Part shown: one piece after another, positions 36,230-43,469 of the stretch | How positions within the stretch are numbered: the first letter of the stretch is position 1 | Layout of the letters: every line of letters starts with the position of its first letter | NCBI RefSeq assembly: GCF_013376005.1 | Contig: NZ_JABMJK010000002.1 | Coordinates: 248,001-312,000, forward strand | Direction: 5' to 3' | Length of the DNA stretch: 64,000 nt | Source: Duganella sp. SG902 | GTDB lineage: Bacteria > Pseudomonadota > Gammaproteobacteria > Burkholderiales > Burkholderiaceae_D | The notes under the pieces: generated by a model | The model's input: the letters and a program-made list of their open reading frames with translations, nothing else | Database searches by the model: none | Told to the model about the DNA's origin: nothing | Made by a program: the position numbers and the translations under genes

Positions 36230-37558
36230 ATGCGTATCTTCATAAGCTATAGCCGCCTTGACTCAGAGGTTGCGGACAAAATCTCTTTAGCGCTGAAAGG
36301 CGCCGGCCATAAGATTTGGAAATGGGACGAAACTCTAAAGCCCGGCGACAACATAGCCAAGAAGACATCTGAAGGCATCGAAGGGGCAGATGCATTCGTA
36401 CTAATCGTTAGTTCGAACTCACTAGCTTCTAAATCGGTTATGCACGAATTTTCTGCTCTGGCACTAAGCGAGATATCTAAACGGGAATTAAAGATTATTC
36501 CTGTTTTGATCGATCAAACTCCTGTACCGAGTTATCTGTCAAGCTACCTTTATCTGGATATTTCACAGAATATAGATCAAGGTGTCATGACACTCGTAGA
36601 CTCTCTGGTTCAGCCTGAGCGAGCATCCTTGAGTAAGCCAGTCGAGCCAACTGGTACCTCGTCTACAGCTCAGACTTTGGCACTAGCGAAGGCGCTTCAA
36701 ACCGGAAGGTTAACGCTTGTCTGCGGCGCTGGCATTTCTGTAGATGCCGGAATTCCGATGTGGAGTGATTTGTTGCTTTCACTTCTGGATGGCATGGTCG
36801 AAAAACTCTCAAAAGAGCATTCTATTGGAATAGCTACCGATGCTGCAAAGGAGTTTCATAAGCGCTATGGCGGCTCTTCACTAATTATTGGAAAATATCT
36901 CAAGAACTCATTGGGGAAAGACTTCTCAAAGATGGTTCGAGACTCGCTATACGTTAAGAGTTCTAAAAGCTCGGACATGATCGACGCCATCATTGAGCTT
37001 GCTCGCCCTAGAAGAGAAGGGAAAGCGCTAGATTCAATTATTACGTTCAATTTCGACGCGCTAGTTGAAGAGAATTTGTCGGTAGCAAAAATTCTCAACA
37101 CTCCAATTTACACCGAGGCGGTGAAATTCCAGCCCAGTGAGCTGCCGATCTACCATGTTCATGGCTATCTTCCCAGACGGGGAAGGGTTAGCGAAACCTC
37201 AGACATCGTATTTAGTGAGGATGCATACCACGGTCAATTTTTAGACCCGTTCAGTTGGTCGAACCTGATTCAGCTCGCTAAATTCTCGCAGAACACTTGT
37301 TTGTTTGTTGGTGTGAGCTTGACTGATCCGAATCTGCGACGTCTTCTTGATGTCGCTTGGAGGAAGAGCACCGACAAGAAACAGAATCATTACATCATTA
37401 AGAAGTTTCCAGAAATCGATGGCCCAGAGGAGACCCAGCGCCTTGCACGTCTACTTGAAGAACAAGATGCAAATCTACTGGGACTAAACGTTATTTGGGT
37501 TAGAAAGTATGATGAAATTCCTAAAATACTTCGCTTAGTGGCTGCGACTGGAGTCTAA
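36230..37558 (+). CDS. TIR-SIR2 fusion protein
   Basis: A 442-residue two-domain protein. Residues 1-125 are a TIR domain (RIFISYSRLDSEVADKI, GADAFVLIVSSNSLASKSV, MHEFSALAL with Glu73). Residues about 155-440 are a SIR2-like NADase domain: LTLVCGAGISVDAGIP, ITFNFDALVEENL (Asn274/Asp276), IYHVHGYLP (His311) and LFVGVSLTDPNLRRLLD. In known defences TIR and SIR2 domains both degrade NAD; ThsA uses SIR2 with a SLOG sensor, whereas here the SIR2 is joined to a TIR and SLOG is a separate gene upstream. It starts 48 nt after the membrane-protein gene. Confidence 0.85.
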   Translation: MRIFISYSRLDSEVADKISLALKGAGHKIWKWDETLKPGDNIAKKTSEGIEGADAFVLIVSSNSLASKSVMHEFSALALSEISKRELKIIPVLIDQTPVPSYLSSYLYLDISQNIDQGVMTLVDSLVQPERASLSKPVEPTGTSSTAQTLALAKALQTGRLTLVCGAGISVDAGIPMWSDLLLSLLDGMVEKLSKEHSIGIATDAAKEFHKRYGGSSLIIGKYLKNSLGKDFSKMVRDSLYVKSSKSSDMIDAIIELARPRREGKALDSIITFNFDALVEENLSVAKILNTPIYTEAVKFQPSELPIYHVHGYLPRRGRVSETSDIVFSEDAYHGQFLDPFSWSNLIQLAKFSQNTCLFVGVSLTDPNLRRLLDVAWRKSTDKKQNHYIIKKFPEIDGPEETQRLARLLEEQDANLLGLNVIWVRKYDEIPKILRLVAATGV

Positions 37559-37758
37559 AGATACTGAGTATTTAGGTTAATTGAGTTCGGATGTCGTCGC
37601 TTTAATGTAACGAGTTTTTCCCGGGGGGCGCGTTCTCCCACGAGTGATGTCGCTTTGGGACTTTTTCACCTGAGCTTACGTAATAGGCTCATCATCAATG
37701 ACGCCTTAGAGTTGTTGAGCATCCTATCGCGTCGCAGCACAATGACGAAAGGAAAGCA

Positions 37759-38469
37759 ATGGCACGATGCACTGCCCCGGTTCGAGGACACAGTTCCGCA
37801 GCCGCACGAGCGAATTGTCCGGCATGTGGTTCAGGATATAGTGGTTACAGCGGCAGCTATGGCTACGGTGGCGGCTACAGCTCGTCTTACCCATCCAGCG
37901 GTAGCAGCTATAGTAGCGGTGGCCGATCAGTTGGGAGCAGCGGTTCACGGCCCCGCTGGTCCCGAGTCGGCTCGTCTGTTTCATACACACCAGACCAAGT
38001 CGTATCGCTCACCCCGGTACGTGAGGCTGTTGAGGCTCAGACTGCGGCAAAGCCAGATCTCCGAGATTGTTTTCTCTGCCATGCTTGGGATGACCGGCAA
38101 GGAGCCGCCAAGGAGCTGCACGACTTGCTGGAAGCGGCAGGTGTTAAGGTTTGGTTCAGTGAGAAGGATCTAGGCCTTGGCGTTCCGATGATGCGCGCGA
38201 TCGATAAGGGCTTGGCAGCTTCAAAAATCGGGCTCGTCCTCGTAACTCCTGCGTTGCTCGCTCGTCTTCCAAAAGAAGGCGTAGCCGATAAAGAACTCTC
38301 GACTCTTTTACAGGGGAACCGGCTTGTGCCGATAGTACATGGTACGACGTACACCGCACTCCGAGATGTGAGCCCGATGCTCGCTTCGCGGAGCGGATTA
38401 GACACATCCGAAGAATCAATGACTGTGATTGCAACCAAGATTGCCGAGCTAGTCGCTATTTGGAGCTGA
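37759..38469 (+). CDS. TIR-domain protein 3 with N-terminal Cys motif and Gly/Ser/Tyr linker
   Basis: A 236-residue protein. The first 25 residues hold a zinc-ribbon-like set (MARC...NCPACG), then a Gly/Ser/Tyr-rich stretch of about 50 residues (GYSGYSGSYGYGGGYSSSY), then a C-terminal TIR domain: DCFLCHAWDDRQGAAKELHDLL, VKVWFSEKDLGLGVPMM, KIGLVLVTPALLARLP and a helix with ADKEL where the catalytic Glu is expected. AAAGGAAAG precedes the ATG. It is 200 nt beyond the TIR-SIR2 gene, so it probably has its own promoter. Confidence 0.78.
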   Translation: MARCTAPVRGHSSAAARANCPACGSGYSGYSGSYGYGGGYSSSYPSSGSSYSSGGRSVGSSGSRPRWSRVGSSVSYTPDQVVSLTPVREAVEAQTAAKPDLRDCFLCHAWDDRQGAAKELHDLLEAAGVKVWFSEKDLGLGVPMMRAIDKGLAASKIGLVLVTPALLARLPKEGVADKELSTLLQGNRLVPIVHGTTYTALRDVSPMLASRSGLDTSEESMTVIATKIAELVAIWS

Positions 38470-38891
38470 CGAGCAAAGGAGGGCGGATCTGCGTTTTCCG
38501 CAGCTTTAAGTGGCTCATTGAATTGCACCGTAGTGTCTCCGATCGTTGGGGGAAATAGACGGGAAGAGATTCATCGAGAAGCGCCGTTTTATTGGCAGCA
38601 GCGTGCCCGGGTTCGGCGGAGAGGGCATGATGGGGGGCGATTGAGTTATGGGAAATCGAAACCCGGTATTACTGCGGCTTCTCGCTAAAGATGGGAATCC
38701 CTTCTAGTCTTGGCGTTATATAAGTTGTGCGCCCCCGTCGCTATCAGCGGCAACCAATTGCGCGCCAGCGGAAAATTTTTTGTGCTGTAATAGGTTGTTT
38801 GTCGGAAGAACGGAACCGAACGGGTGAACTGCGTCTAAAACTGCGGGACATAGGAGGGACATTTGATTTTCGAGCCCTTCTTCATAGGGCA
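38470..38891. other. non-coding right end of the island
   Basis: About 420 bp between the last TIR gene and the right attachment repeat. No gene is supported; a 64-codon frame from 38727 has no family features and no Shine-Dalgarno. The composition is intermediate between island and chromosome. Confidence 0.45.
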
Positions 38892-38913
38892 TTCGATTCC
38901 GGTCAGCGCACCA
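38892..38913 (+). repeat. right attachment repeat (attR candidate)
   Basis: TTCGATTCCGGTCAGCG followed by CACCA, a copy of the tRNA-Thr 3' end lacking one G of the acceptor stem. The lost G suggests decay after insertion or an origin from an older event. Confidence 0.68.
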
Positions 38914-38925
38914 AGGAATAATCAG

Positions 38926-38962
38926 AAACCCGTTTTTCTCGTTGAGGAAAGCGGGTTTTTTG
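38926..38962 (+). terminator. terminator-like hairpin beyond the right attachment repeat
   Basis: AAACCCGTTTTTCTC paired with GAGGAAAGCGGGTTT (mismatches) and a T run, homologous to the terminator after tRNA-Thr. Just downstream, TTCCCGCGAAGGCGCAC (38977-38993) looks like a broken arm of the REP unit seen at 25807. Confidence 0.7.
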
Positions 38963-39024
38963 TTACCCGCCCGTCGTTCCCGCGAAGGCGCACTGCTGTC
39001 CGGAATAATTTTGTTGACATGGTT

Positions 39025-39271
39025 TCAAAAGAGTGAAGGTTGCAGTTGTGCGAATTCCTCCATCTGGCGTCGTCGTCGTCGGTATCCCGATATTTCAGTC
39101 TCGGCGCGCTGAAATAAGGTGGCGCGCACAACGCACAAGCATTCCCACATGCTTTGCTGGGGAGAACGCCGTTGGCGATGCAGTTCGACGAGTAGGTAGC
39201 TAATGAGGGCTGTGAGCATTTGGATGCGGACGGCGTTTTCGCTGCGCCCCAGGAACCGTTTGATCTTGAGG
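39025..39271 (-). pseudogene. IS4-family transposase, C-terminal remnant
   Basis: The minus-strand frame reads LKIKRFLGRSENAVRIQMLT, then LISYLLVELHRQ, QSMWECLCVVRATLFQRAE and a basic end (GYRRRRRQ), the typical C-terminus of IS4-type transposases. The upstream part of the gene is absent: homology ends exactly at the left end of the IS3-type element (39272), and no continuation is seen on its other side. The remnant is therefore a broken older IS. Confidence 0.8.
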
Positions 39272-39289
39272 TGAATCGCCACCATCCCC

Positions 39290-40132
39290 CTAGACACTCC
39301 GCAGCCGTAGAAAATGCCGCTTTTCGAACTCGATTGGCGACAGCCTTTCATTGAATCCGTGACGACGCTTCGGATTGTAGAACATCTCGATATAGTCGAA
39401 GACATCCTGCCTGGCCTCGTCTCGGGTTGAATAGATTTTGCGTCGTATGCGCCCCCGCTTCAGAAGCTGGAAGAAGCTCTCGGCCACGGCATTGTCGTGG
39501 CAGTTCCCGCGCCGGCTCATGCTTTGAACAAGCCCATGTGAAGTAAGGAAGTCGCGCCAGTCATAGCTACTGAACTGACTGCCCTGATCTGAATGAACCA
39601 TGACTTCGTCAGTTGGCTGGCGGCGCCACACTGCCATGAGTAAAGCGTTCATTGCCAGGTCACGATCAATCCTTGAACTCATCGACCAACCGATCACCTG
39701 CCGCGAGAACAGATCCAAAACGACGGCAAGGTAGAGCCAGCCTTCATACGTGCGCAAATATGTGATGTCAGTGACCCATACCTTGTTTGGCTCGGCCACA
39801 TCAAACTCCCGCTGCAGATGGTTGGGCGCAATCACTGACGGCGCGCCGCCGCGCTTCCACTTCCGCTTGGCATAGCCCGTCTGGGAACGAATCCCTTCGG
39901 CGCGCATCAGACGATGAACCCGGTTAATCCCGCACTGTTCTCCAAGCTCCTGCAAATCGTCGTAGACCTTACGGTAGCCATAGACAGCTCCGCTTTCCAG
40001 CCATGATTGCTTGATGTGGCCCAGCAGTCGCTTGTTCTCCTTTGTGCGCGGGCTTTCCGGGCTAATGCACCAAGCATAGTAGCCGCTGGAGTGAACCCCG
40101 ACCATCTTGCACAGGCGTCGGATTGAATACAT
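39290..40132 (-). CDS. IS3-family transposase OrfB
   Basis: The integrase half of the transposase, 280 residues from the ATG. The DDE triad is complete: Asp in KVWVTDITYLR, Asp in VMVHSDQGSQF and Glu in DNAVAESFFQLLK. The open frame continues upstream of this ATG into orfA (VKYAFIFEHQAMYSIRRLC), so the active protein is probably an OrfAB fusion made by -1 frameshifting. The C-terminus NPKRRHGFNERLSPIEFEK is also typical. Confidence 0.93.
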   Translation of the reverse strand: MYSIRRLCKMVGVHSSGYYAWCISPESPRTKENKRLLGHIKQSWLESGAVYGYRKVYDDLQELGEQCGINRVHRLMRAEGIRSQTGYAKRKWKRGGAPSVIAPNHLQREFDVAEPNKVWVTDITYLRTYEGWLYLAVVLDLFSRQVIGWSMSSRIDRDLAMNALLMAVWRRQPTDEVMVHSDQGSQFSSYDWRDFLTSHGLVQSMSRRGNCHDNAVAESFFQLLKRGRIRRKIYSTRDEARQDVFDYIEMFYNPKRRHGFNERLSPIEFEKRHFLRLRSV

Positions 40133-40161
40133 AGCCTGGTGCTCGAAAATGAAGGCGTACT

Positions 40162-40440
40162 TTACCCGGACGTCTTGGCAAAGTACGCCGCGGCCTTTCG
40201 CAAAATATCGCGCTCCTCAGTGACGCGCTTAAGCTCGGCCTTCAGGCGCCGCATTTCCTCGGCCTGTGCATCGTTGGCCTTACGCTCGGAATCAGGAACG
40301 CCGTAACGCTTGATCCATGCGTACATGCTGTGAACGCTCACGCCAAGGCGCTCTGCCACCTCTGCTGCAGGATGGCCGCGATCAATCACCTGCTTGACGG
40401 CCGCTACCTTAAATTCTTCCGTGTACCGCTTTCCACTCAT
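40162..40440 (-). CDS. IS3-family transposase OrfA
   Basis: A 92-residue DNA-binding half: MSGKRYTEEFKVAAVKQVID, helix-turn-helix AEVAERLGVSVHSMYAWIKR, and a leucine-zipper-like coiled coil AEEMRRLKAELKRVTEERD ending AAAYFAKTSG. A-rich codons near its end would suit the programmed frameshift into orfB. Confidence 0.93.
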   Translation of the reverse strand: MSGKRYTEEFKVAAVKQVIDRGHPAAEVAERLGVSVHSMYAWIKRYGVPDSERKANDAQAEEMRRLKAELKRVTEERDILRKAAAYFAKTSG

Positions 40441-40485
40441 GATGACTCCTTTGCCTAGAATTATGGCTTAGAAGTGTCTAGTGGT

Positions 40486-40875
40486 ATGGTGGCGATTCAG
40501 CGGCCGGTGTCGTTACAGGTGAAAAAACGAGCAAACCTCCAGAGGTTTAAAGCTTTCGTTAATGCTGAGGCAGCAAAAACTTGGCCTGCGGATATCGCGC
40601 CTTTGTCGGGAAATTTGAGAGTAACGTTAATCTATCTGGCAACAGAAGACGCGGCCGACGTCGACAACATCATCAAGCCGATTCTGGATGCTCTTGTTGG
40701 GTTGGTCTACTCCGACGACGACTGTGTCTGTGATATTGATTGTCACCGTCGATATTTATCCGAGCCAATCGACGTCACAGACTTTCCGCCGCTTTTGCAG
40801 GCTGCGGTGACGAAACCCGAAGAGTCCGTCTACGTTCGGGTATCGCATGCTTCTGAATTAAAGGACTACCTATGA
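40486..40875 (+). CDS. RusA-family Holliday-junction resolvase, start replaced by IS end
   Basis: A 129-residue RusA-like protein with the metal-binding signature DAADVDNIIKPILDALVGLVYSDD and a following DIDCHRR. RusA enzymes resolve Holliday junctions and are usually phage-borne. The first five residues (MVAIQ) are encoded by the right end of the IS3-type element, and the family's first beta strand is missing. The ATG at 40486 lies inside the IS terminal repeat. The product may be altered or inactive. The end overlaps the next gene by ATGA. Confidence 0.75.
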   Translation: MVAIQRPVSLQVKKRANLQRFKAFVNAEAAKTWPADIAPLSGNLRVTLIYLATEDAADVDNIIKPILDALVGLVYSDDDCVCDIDCHRRYLSEPIDVTDFPPLLQAAVTKPEESVYVRVSHASELKDYL

Positions 40876-41564
40876 ACACGCCCAGCAACCGCACAGAATA
40901 TGACGCGCAGGTCCAGCAGCTAAAGAAAAAATTCGAAAGCGATGGATATGAGGTCATCATTGATCCTCAAAGCCCTGAGCTTCCATTTGAGCTCCCAGAC
41001 TACTCGCCGGACTTAGTCGTTAAGAAGCCGGATGGCGGCGGCTTCATCGTAGAAGTCAAGACTACTCATACCAGAACATCGGCTGAACGCTATCAGTCCA
41101 TCGCGAATATCGTCCGCCAGAATCATGGATGGAGATTCCTTCTGGTAACGATCGACGATCTGAACATACCAGCCTTTGCCGAAAATATTATCGGGTGGGA
41201 CGAATTGGAAGAAAAGCTCAAGACTACTCGTTCCCTGATCGATAGCAACCATGCGGAAGCGGCGGTCTTGTATCTGTGGTCGATATTCGAAGCTGCCATG
41301 CGTAAGCTCGCCATCACCGAGGCGATGCCGATAGAGCGGCTGCCTGCCGTAAAGATGCTCAATCAGCTCTACACGGTGGGATACATTTCGGTAGACGAAT
41401 TTTCGACTGTGAAGACGTTCCTCAACATGAGAAATGGCATTACACATGGCTTCGGCACTTCACCTGACGGTCCGTTACTGGAATCTTTTTTCCGTATCGT
41501 ATCCGCGCTCATCGCAGAGTGGAAAGTTTATAGTTCGGAACCTTCCTTGGACGCTAGCTGCTAG
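40872..41564 (+). CDS. PD-(D/E)XK nuclease-like protein with HEPN-like C-terminus
   Basis: A 230-residue protein. The N-terminal half has a restriction-endonuclease-like core: SPDLVVKKPDGGGFIVEVKTTH with Asp47, Glu61 and Lys63, close to the REase AHJR-like group. The C-terminal helical half contains NMRNGITHGF, an R-x4-H motif (Arg187/His192) as in HEPN RNases. Such combinations are found in conflict systems. It is coupled to the RusA-like gene by a 4-nt overlap. Activity is inferred from motifs only. Confidence 0.68.
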   Translation: MNTPSNRTEYDAQVQQLKKKFESDGYEVIIDPQSPELPFELPDYSPDLVVKKPDGGGFIVEVKTTHTRTSAERYQSIANIVRQNHGWRFLLVTIDDLNIPAFAENIIGWDELEEKLKTTRSLIDSNHAEAAVLYLWSIFEAAMRKLAITEAMPIERLPAVKMLNQLYTVGYISVDEFSTVKTFLNMRNGITHGFGTSPDGPLLESFFRIVSALIAEWKVYSSEPSLDASC

Positions 41565-41587
41565 GCTGGCATTTTCAGAATATTTCT

Positions 41588-41725
41588 CTGCTCTCAGTTT
41601 GCGCTGCCAGCAAGCCTGCATGAGCGAGCACACCATCAACGCCGCCTTGTGCAGCGTGGGGGCATGAAAGACGGATGACTGCGCACCGCGTCATCTATCC
41701 CTGGCCCACATCGCATCAGCCAGCT
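41588..41725 (+). pseudogene. fragment of a second P4-type integrase gene
   Basis: The translation SLRCQQACMSEHTINAALCS closely matches the intact integrase at 30826 (SLRTEQACMSENTINAALRS). About 30 nt later the DNA again matches at GCGCACCGCGTCATC, the segment encoding the catalytic His region. The stretch between and after is deleted. This marks the far end of an older island or a tandem integration. Confidence 0.75.
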
Positions 41726-41730
41726 GCCGG

Positions 41731-42115
41731 CTAAACCTTGTTCGCACCGCCTAGCACGCTTCGCAGTGTGGCGAAGGCGGCGATGCCGAATCGCTCGGAC
41801 CCCGCGTCTTCGTCACTCAACCAAGCCTCGATTGACAGCTTGAGCATGCCGATCGCAACGGCAGCGGTGACTCGGCAAGCAAGATCGTTGTCGGGGAGGC
41901 CCTTGTGATCGGCTAGCGCTTTGATGAGCATATGCTCGACCTTTTCGTATTTGGCTTGCTCGCCGGCGCGCAACGTGGGCGTGTCGTGGATCAGGCGAGC
42001 AAGGTCGCTCGCCTGTGGCGATTGATAGTGGGCAGACATATCGCGCAGCGCATTCTCGACCATGTCGAGCAGGGGTTCGTCAACGGGCCGCTGGCGCATA
42101 TAACGGGCCGCCTGG
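41731..42115 (-). pseudogene. TetR-family regulator, 5'-truncated
   Basis: The readable protein (RYMRQRPVDEPLLDMVENAL ... LKLSIEAWLSDEDAGSERFG) is the C-terminal ligand-binding half of an MftR/TetR-type regulator. The N-terminal helix-turn-helix is absent: upstream of about 42115 the frame continues with unrelated Arg/Pro-rich residues antisense to an SDR gene tail. It cannot bind DNA as a TetR protein. Confidence 0.68.
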
Positions 42116-42209
42116 GCCGGGCAAGATCGAGCCGCACGCGCTCGATGGCGCGGTGGCCGCAAAGCTGTGGGCGGCGTCGGAGGCACTGATTGGTGTCTCA
42201 TTTGGCTAG
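42115..42209 (+). pseudogene. short-chain dehydrogenase, C-terminal tail only
   Basis: The plus-strand frame reads GKIEPHALDGAVAAKLWAAS then EALIGVSFG and stop, like the LW-SE-LTGV ending of many SDR oxidoreductases. Only this tail remains. It abuts the TetR remnant head to head, as if one deletion removed the shared promoter region and both 5' halves of a divergent regulator/enzyme pair. Confidence 0.55.
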
Positions 42210-42320
42210 TCAGTCCGATTGATCACTGATTCTGAATGGAATCCAGATCCAGTCGGACCATCGAAAACAGGTCCCCATCGGGTAAGCCTCAACCTCGCGC
42301 TGTGAAACGCAGCGTAGAGT

Positions 42321-43469
42321 TTAGCCAGCAACCACAATCTCCTGCTGCGCCGCCCACGCCGTCAGATCCTGCTTCTTGATCGCGGCCGCCATCAGGTCAG
42401 GGAACTTGTCCGGTGTGCAGGCGAAGCACGGTATGCCCAGACTGGCGAAGTGGGCTGCGTGGCGATGGTCGTAGCTGGGCGCGCCGTTGTCGTCCAGCGC
42501 GAGCAGGGCGATCATTTGCACGCCGCTTTCCACCAGCGCCGCCGCGCGGGCCAGCATCTGCGCCGCATTGCCGCCCTCGTACAAATCGCTGATTAGCACG
42601 AAGATGGTTTCCTGCGGACGCTTGACCAGTCCCTGACAGTACGCCAGCGCGCGGTCGATGTCGGTGCCGCCACCGAGCTGCGTGCCGAACAGGACGTCCA
42701 CCGGATCGGCCAGCAAGGGCGTGAGGTCGACCACCGCGGTGTCGAACACCACCACCTGCGTGCTGACCGCCTTGATACTGGCCAGCACCGCCGCAAACAT
42801 GCTGGCGTACACCACCGACGGCGCCATGGATCCGCTCTGGTCCACGCACAGTACGATGTCGCGCAGGCTTTGCGTCTTGCGGGCGAAGCCGATGCGGCGT
42901 TCGGGGATGATGGTCTGGTACTCGGCTTGATAGTGCCGCAGGTTGGCGCGGATGGTGCGTATCCAGTCGATTTCGTTGTGCCGCGGCCGATGATTGCGCG
43001 CGGCCCGATTCAAGCTGCCGCTCACGGCCTGGCGCAACGGATTGGCCAGCTTGCGTTCCAGTTGCTCCACCACGGCACGCACCACCTGGCGCGCCGTCTC
43101 TTTGGTCTTGCTCGGCATCAGACGGTTCAGCGACAGCAGCGTCGCCACCAGATGCACATCCGGCTGCACGCTGCGCAGCATTTCCGGCTCCAGCAGCATT
43201 TGCTGCAAGCCCAGACGCTCCATGGCGTCTTTTTGCATGACTTGCACGACGCTGGCCGGGAAATACTCGCGGATGTCGCCAAGCCAGCGTGCGACGTTGG
43301 GCGCGGAGCCTTGCAGTCCTCCTCGGCCTTCCTGTTTGTCGTAGAGCGCGCCGAGGGTGCGTTCCAGTGTGGCGTCGGATGGCGCCAAGGTCAGGTTGTC
43401 GGCGTCGCTGCCCAGCATCAGGCGCCAGCGGCGCTCGAGCGCGGACTGGTTGATTTTCTCGGCACTCAT
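42321..43469 (-). CDS. VWA-domain protein of a MoxR/SWIM operon (YehP-like)
   Basis: A 382-residue cytoplasmic-looking protein. The N-terminal half is helical; the C-terminal half is a VWA domain with a complete MIDAS: DIVLCVDQSGSM, then TQLGGGTDIDRAL and VLISDLYEGG. In MoxR-VWA systems the VWA protein works as metal-dependent adaptor for the AAA+ ATPase. Last gene of the operon, overlapping the DUF5682 gene by 4 nt. Similar in size to E. coli YehP. Confidence 0.83.
   Translation of the reverse strand: MSAEKINQSALERRWRLMLGSDADNLTLAPSDATLERTLGALYDKQEGRGGLQGSAPNVARWLGDIREYFPASVVQVMQKDAMERLGLQQMLLEPEMLRSVQPDVHLVATLLSLNRLMPSKTKETARQVVRAVVEQLERKLANPLRQAVSGSLNRAARNHRPRHNEIDWIRTIRANLRHYQAEYQTIIPERRIGFARKTQSLRDIVLCVDQSGSMAPSVVYASMFAAVLASIKAVSTQVVVFDTAVVDLTPLLADPVDVLFGTQLGGGTDIDRALAYCQGLVKRPQETIFVLISDLYEGGNAAQMLARAAALVESGVQMIALLALDDNGAPSYDHRHAAHFASLGIPCFACTPDKFPDLMAAAIKKQDLTAWAAQQEIVVAG

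Larger units (their letters stand above)
30557..38913. mobile_element. tRNA-Thr genomic island carrying a TIR/SLOG/SIR2 cassette
   Basis: Left end: tRNA-Thr 3' end and terminator. Right end: a degenerate copy of the same tRNA tail (TTCGATTCCGGTCAGCG at 38892-38908, then CACCA with one G lost) again followed by an AACCCG...CGGGTTTTTT hairpin. Contents: tyrosine integrase, AlpA-type regulator and seven cargo genes with distinctly lower GC than the chromosome. No structural phage, replication or conjugation genes are seen, so it resembles a small P4-like integrative island rather than a prophage. Confidence 0.75.
39272..40499 (-). mobile_element. IS3-family insertion sequence (1228 bp)
   Basis: Terminal inverted repeats of about 27 bp start TGAATCGCCACCAT and continue CTAGACACT at both ends with three mismatches; the TG...CA termini are normal for IS3. 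It carries orfA and orfB in minus orientation. No convincing target-site duplication is visible (GAGG on the left, GCGG on the right). Since the flanks (an IS4 tail and a RusA-like gene) do not belong together, a deletion or recombination next to the element is likely. Confidence 0.88.

Noticed and set aside
30557..38913. Island as a complete prophage
   Set aside because: No capsid, tail, packaging, lysis or replication genes between the attachment repeats; only integrase, AlpA and cargo.
38727..38921. 64-codon plus-strand frame running into the right attachment repeat
   Set aside because: It extends across the repeated tRNA tail, lacks a Shine-Dalgarno and shows no recognisable domain.
39272..40499. 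Target-site duplication of the IS3-type element
   Set aside because: GAGG and GCGG at the two ends differ, and the flanking genes do not belong together, so no duplication could be supported.
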